Below are positions 42,450 through 43,500 of a stretch of 43,500 nt of DNA, one piece after another. Source of the stretch: Mesostigma viride (lineage: Eukaryota > Streptophyta > Mesostigmatophyceae > Mesostigmatales > Mesostigmataceae); NCBI GenBank assembly GCA_009746045.1, contig RPFO01000213.1, positions 11,875,553 to 11,919,052 of the forward strand. Direction: 5' to 3'. The notes under the pieces are model-generated. The model was given only the letters and a program-made list of their open reading frames with translations. It ran no database searches and was not told the DNA's origin. The translations under genes were made by a program, and so were the position numbers. How positions within the stretch are numbered: the stretch's first letter is position 1; each line of letters begins with the position of its first letter.

Positions 42450-43500
42450 GAATCAATCAGTTGTCGTCTTTGAATACATTTAGTAGACTGGGCCATCATG
42501 AGTGGATGACAAGGTGAAACTGAATAGGATAACAACTTGGCACCTGATGCATGCTCCCGCCAACAAGTGGATGGCTGGGTGGGGGAAAAGAAGCTACCTA
42601 GGGAGGACACAACATTCGATTACATCCCCTATCAGCCAAGCACGACAGCCGTTGAAGGCCATGCAAATTTCCTCCACACCACAAGTTTCTCTGAAGCTGT
42701 AGCTTAGAACTAATGATATTCCTATTTCAAAGGCCCCCTATGGCTTGCCACACAAAGTGCTTCCGTTACAATACTGCAAGGTGGCAACCACCACGTCAAT
42801 CGCATCCAACGCCAGATGATGGTATAGTCCGTACTAAAGCCGTACTAAAGCCAAGCAATATCTCAGGCTCACACCATATACAGGACAAGGGTGTGGCCAC
42901 AAACAGCCGGCCGACCCACAACTCACTTGGCATCATGCGCCCATGGAATTTTTACAGACAGAGAGATCCTTAAACGCTGGAAACTTTGATTGGGTGGCAT
43001 TTAGAAATACAATTGAGTATCAGTGCCTTGTCACAAGTGGCTCATATTGTAAGTAAACTTACAAACTTACAACAATATCATAGGCAAACTTGCAGCTTAC
43101 TTGCGACCCTAAGCATGCTGATGGAAGCACGGTGCGATGGTTGTTCCTGTCGTGGGTGGAGAGGTACCACTGTTTCCAGGCCATAACCGAAGACAAATTA
43201 TCCATTAACTATCTATTAATAAGATGACTTCAAAAAATATCAAAAAACAGGTTGAGTCATCTTTGCATGTCTTCCTACTTACTTGCACCATTGCATGTCT
43301 TCCAACTTACATAGCAAGGTAGGAACCTTCGTGGTGAGCTACCTGCCAACTGCTGGCCAAGGATACACTCACGAACTGTCCAACTAAAAATTTCAGGCAA
43401 GCATGATAGACAACGTGAAGAACAACACGGCGCCTGCTTGAGTAGTGATAGAAATTTGTTTCCACCCCTTCATAACTTATTCGCCAGGACGGCGTGGCTG
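42450..43500. other. Right-end interval without a recognised gene
   Basis: Nothing protein-like was found on either strand. A 13-bp direct repeat, ttgcatgtcttcc, occurs at 43263 and 43291, and a cttacaaacttacaacaa-type patch lies near 43054. It may be intron or upstream sequence of the unrecognised minus-strand gene. Confidence 0.4.

Overview
The window looks like nuclear DNA of a green alga or a close green-lineage relative. Genes are split by spliceosomal introns, mostly GT-AG with one likely GC-AG. An anthranilate synthase alpha subunit carries a chloroplast-transit-like N-terminus. An AN1-AN1-C2H2-C2H2 zinc-finger protein has the plant SAP11/SAP13 layout. TGTAA poly(A)-like signals follow two of the genes. 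Introns are long and full of simple repeats. The species cannot be named from the sequence.

Layout: (1) 1-3631, minus strand: a partial GYF-domain gene running off the left edge. (2) 5233-8115, minus strand: a four-exon RING / TRAF-zinc-finger / coiled-coil gene. (3) 9433-30450, plus strand: a 14-exon, 21-kb TRAF7-like gene with RING, TRAF zinc fingers, coiled coil and ten WD40-like blades, one blade per phase-0 exon. Genes 2 and 3 are head-to-head paralogues. Introns of gene 3 hold (GGGC)n, (CCACCAA)n and (TC)n tracts, a tandem array of a 1.38-kb unit, a decayed LINE ORF1 and a possible dead blade exon. (4) 31921-37710, minus strand: a complete seven-exon anthranilate synthase alpha (trpE-type) gene. 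(5) 38393-40967, plus strand: the SAP11/13-like gene, divergent from trpE across a 682-bp shared promoter region. (6) 41.7-42.4 kb, minus strand: unrecognised, probably broken coding sequence. The rest of the right end shows only short repeats.

The most unusual signal is a pattern I call exon-boundary echoes. In the GYF gene and in trpE, short pieces spanning an exon/intron junction, splice site included, recur as decayed tandem copies inside the neighbouring intron. Spacing is mostly about 80-100 bp. The intron of the SAP-like gene contains ~85-88-bp degenerate repeats of the same kind. This suggests that introns here grow, or were born, by repeated short tandem duplications across splice junctions. 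In trpE it leaves three donor sites exactly 99 bp apart.

The genes do not form one pathway. trpE makes anthranilate for tryptophan in the plastid. The two RING/TRAF genes are probable E3 ubiquitin ligases or scaffolds, and the AN1/C2H2 protein is of the stress/proteostasis type.
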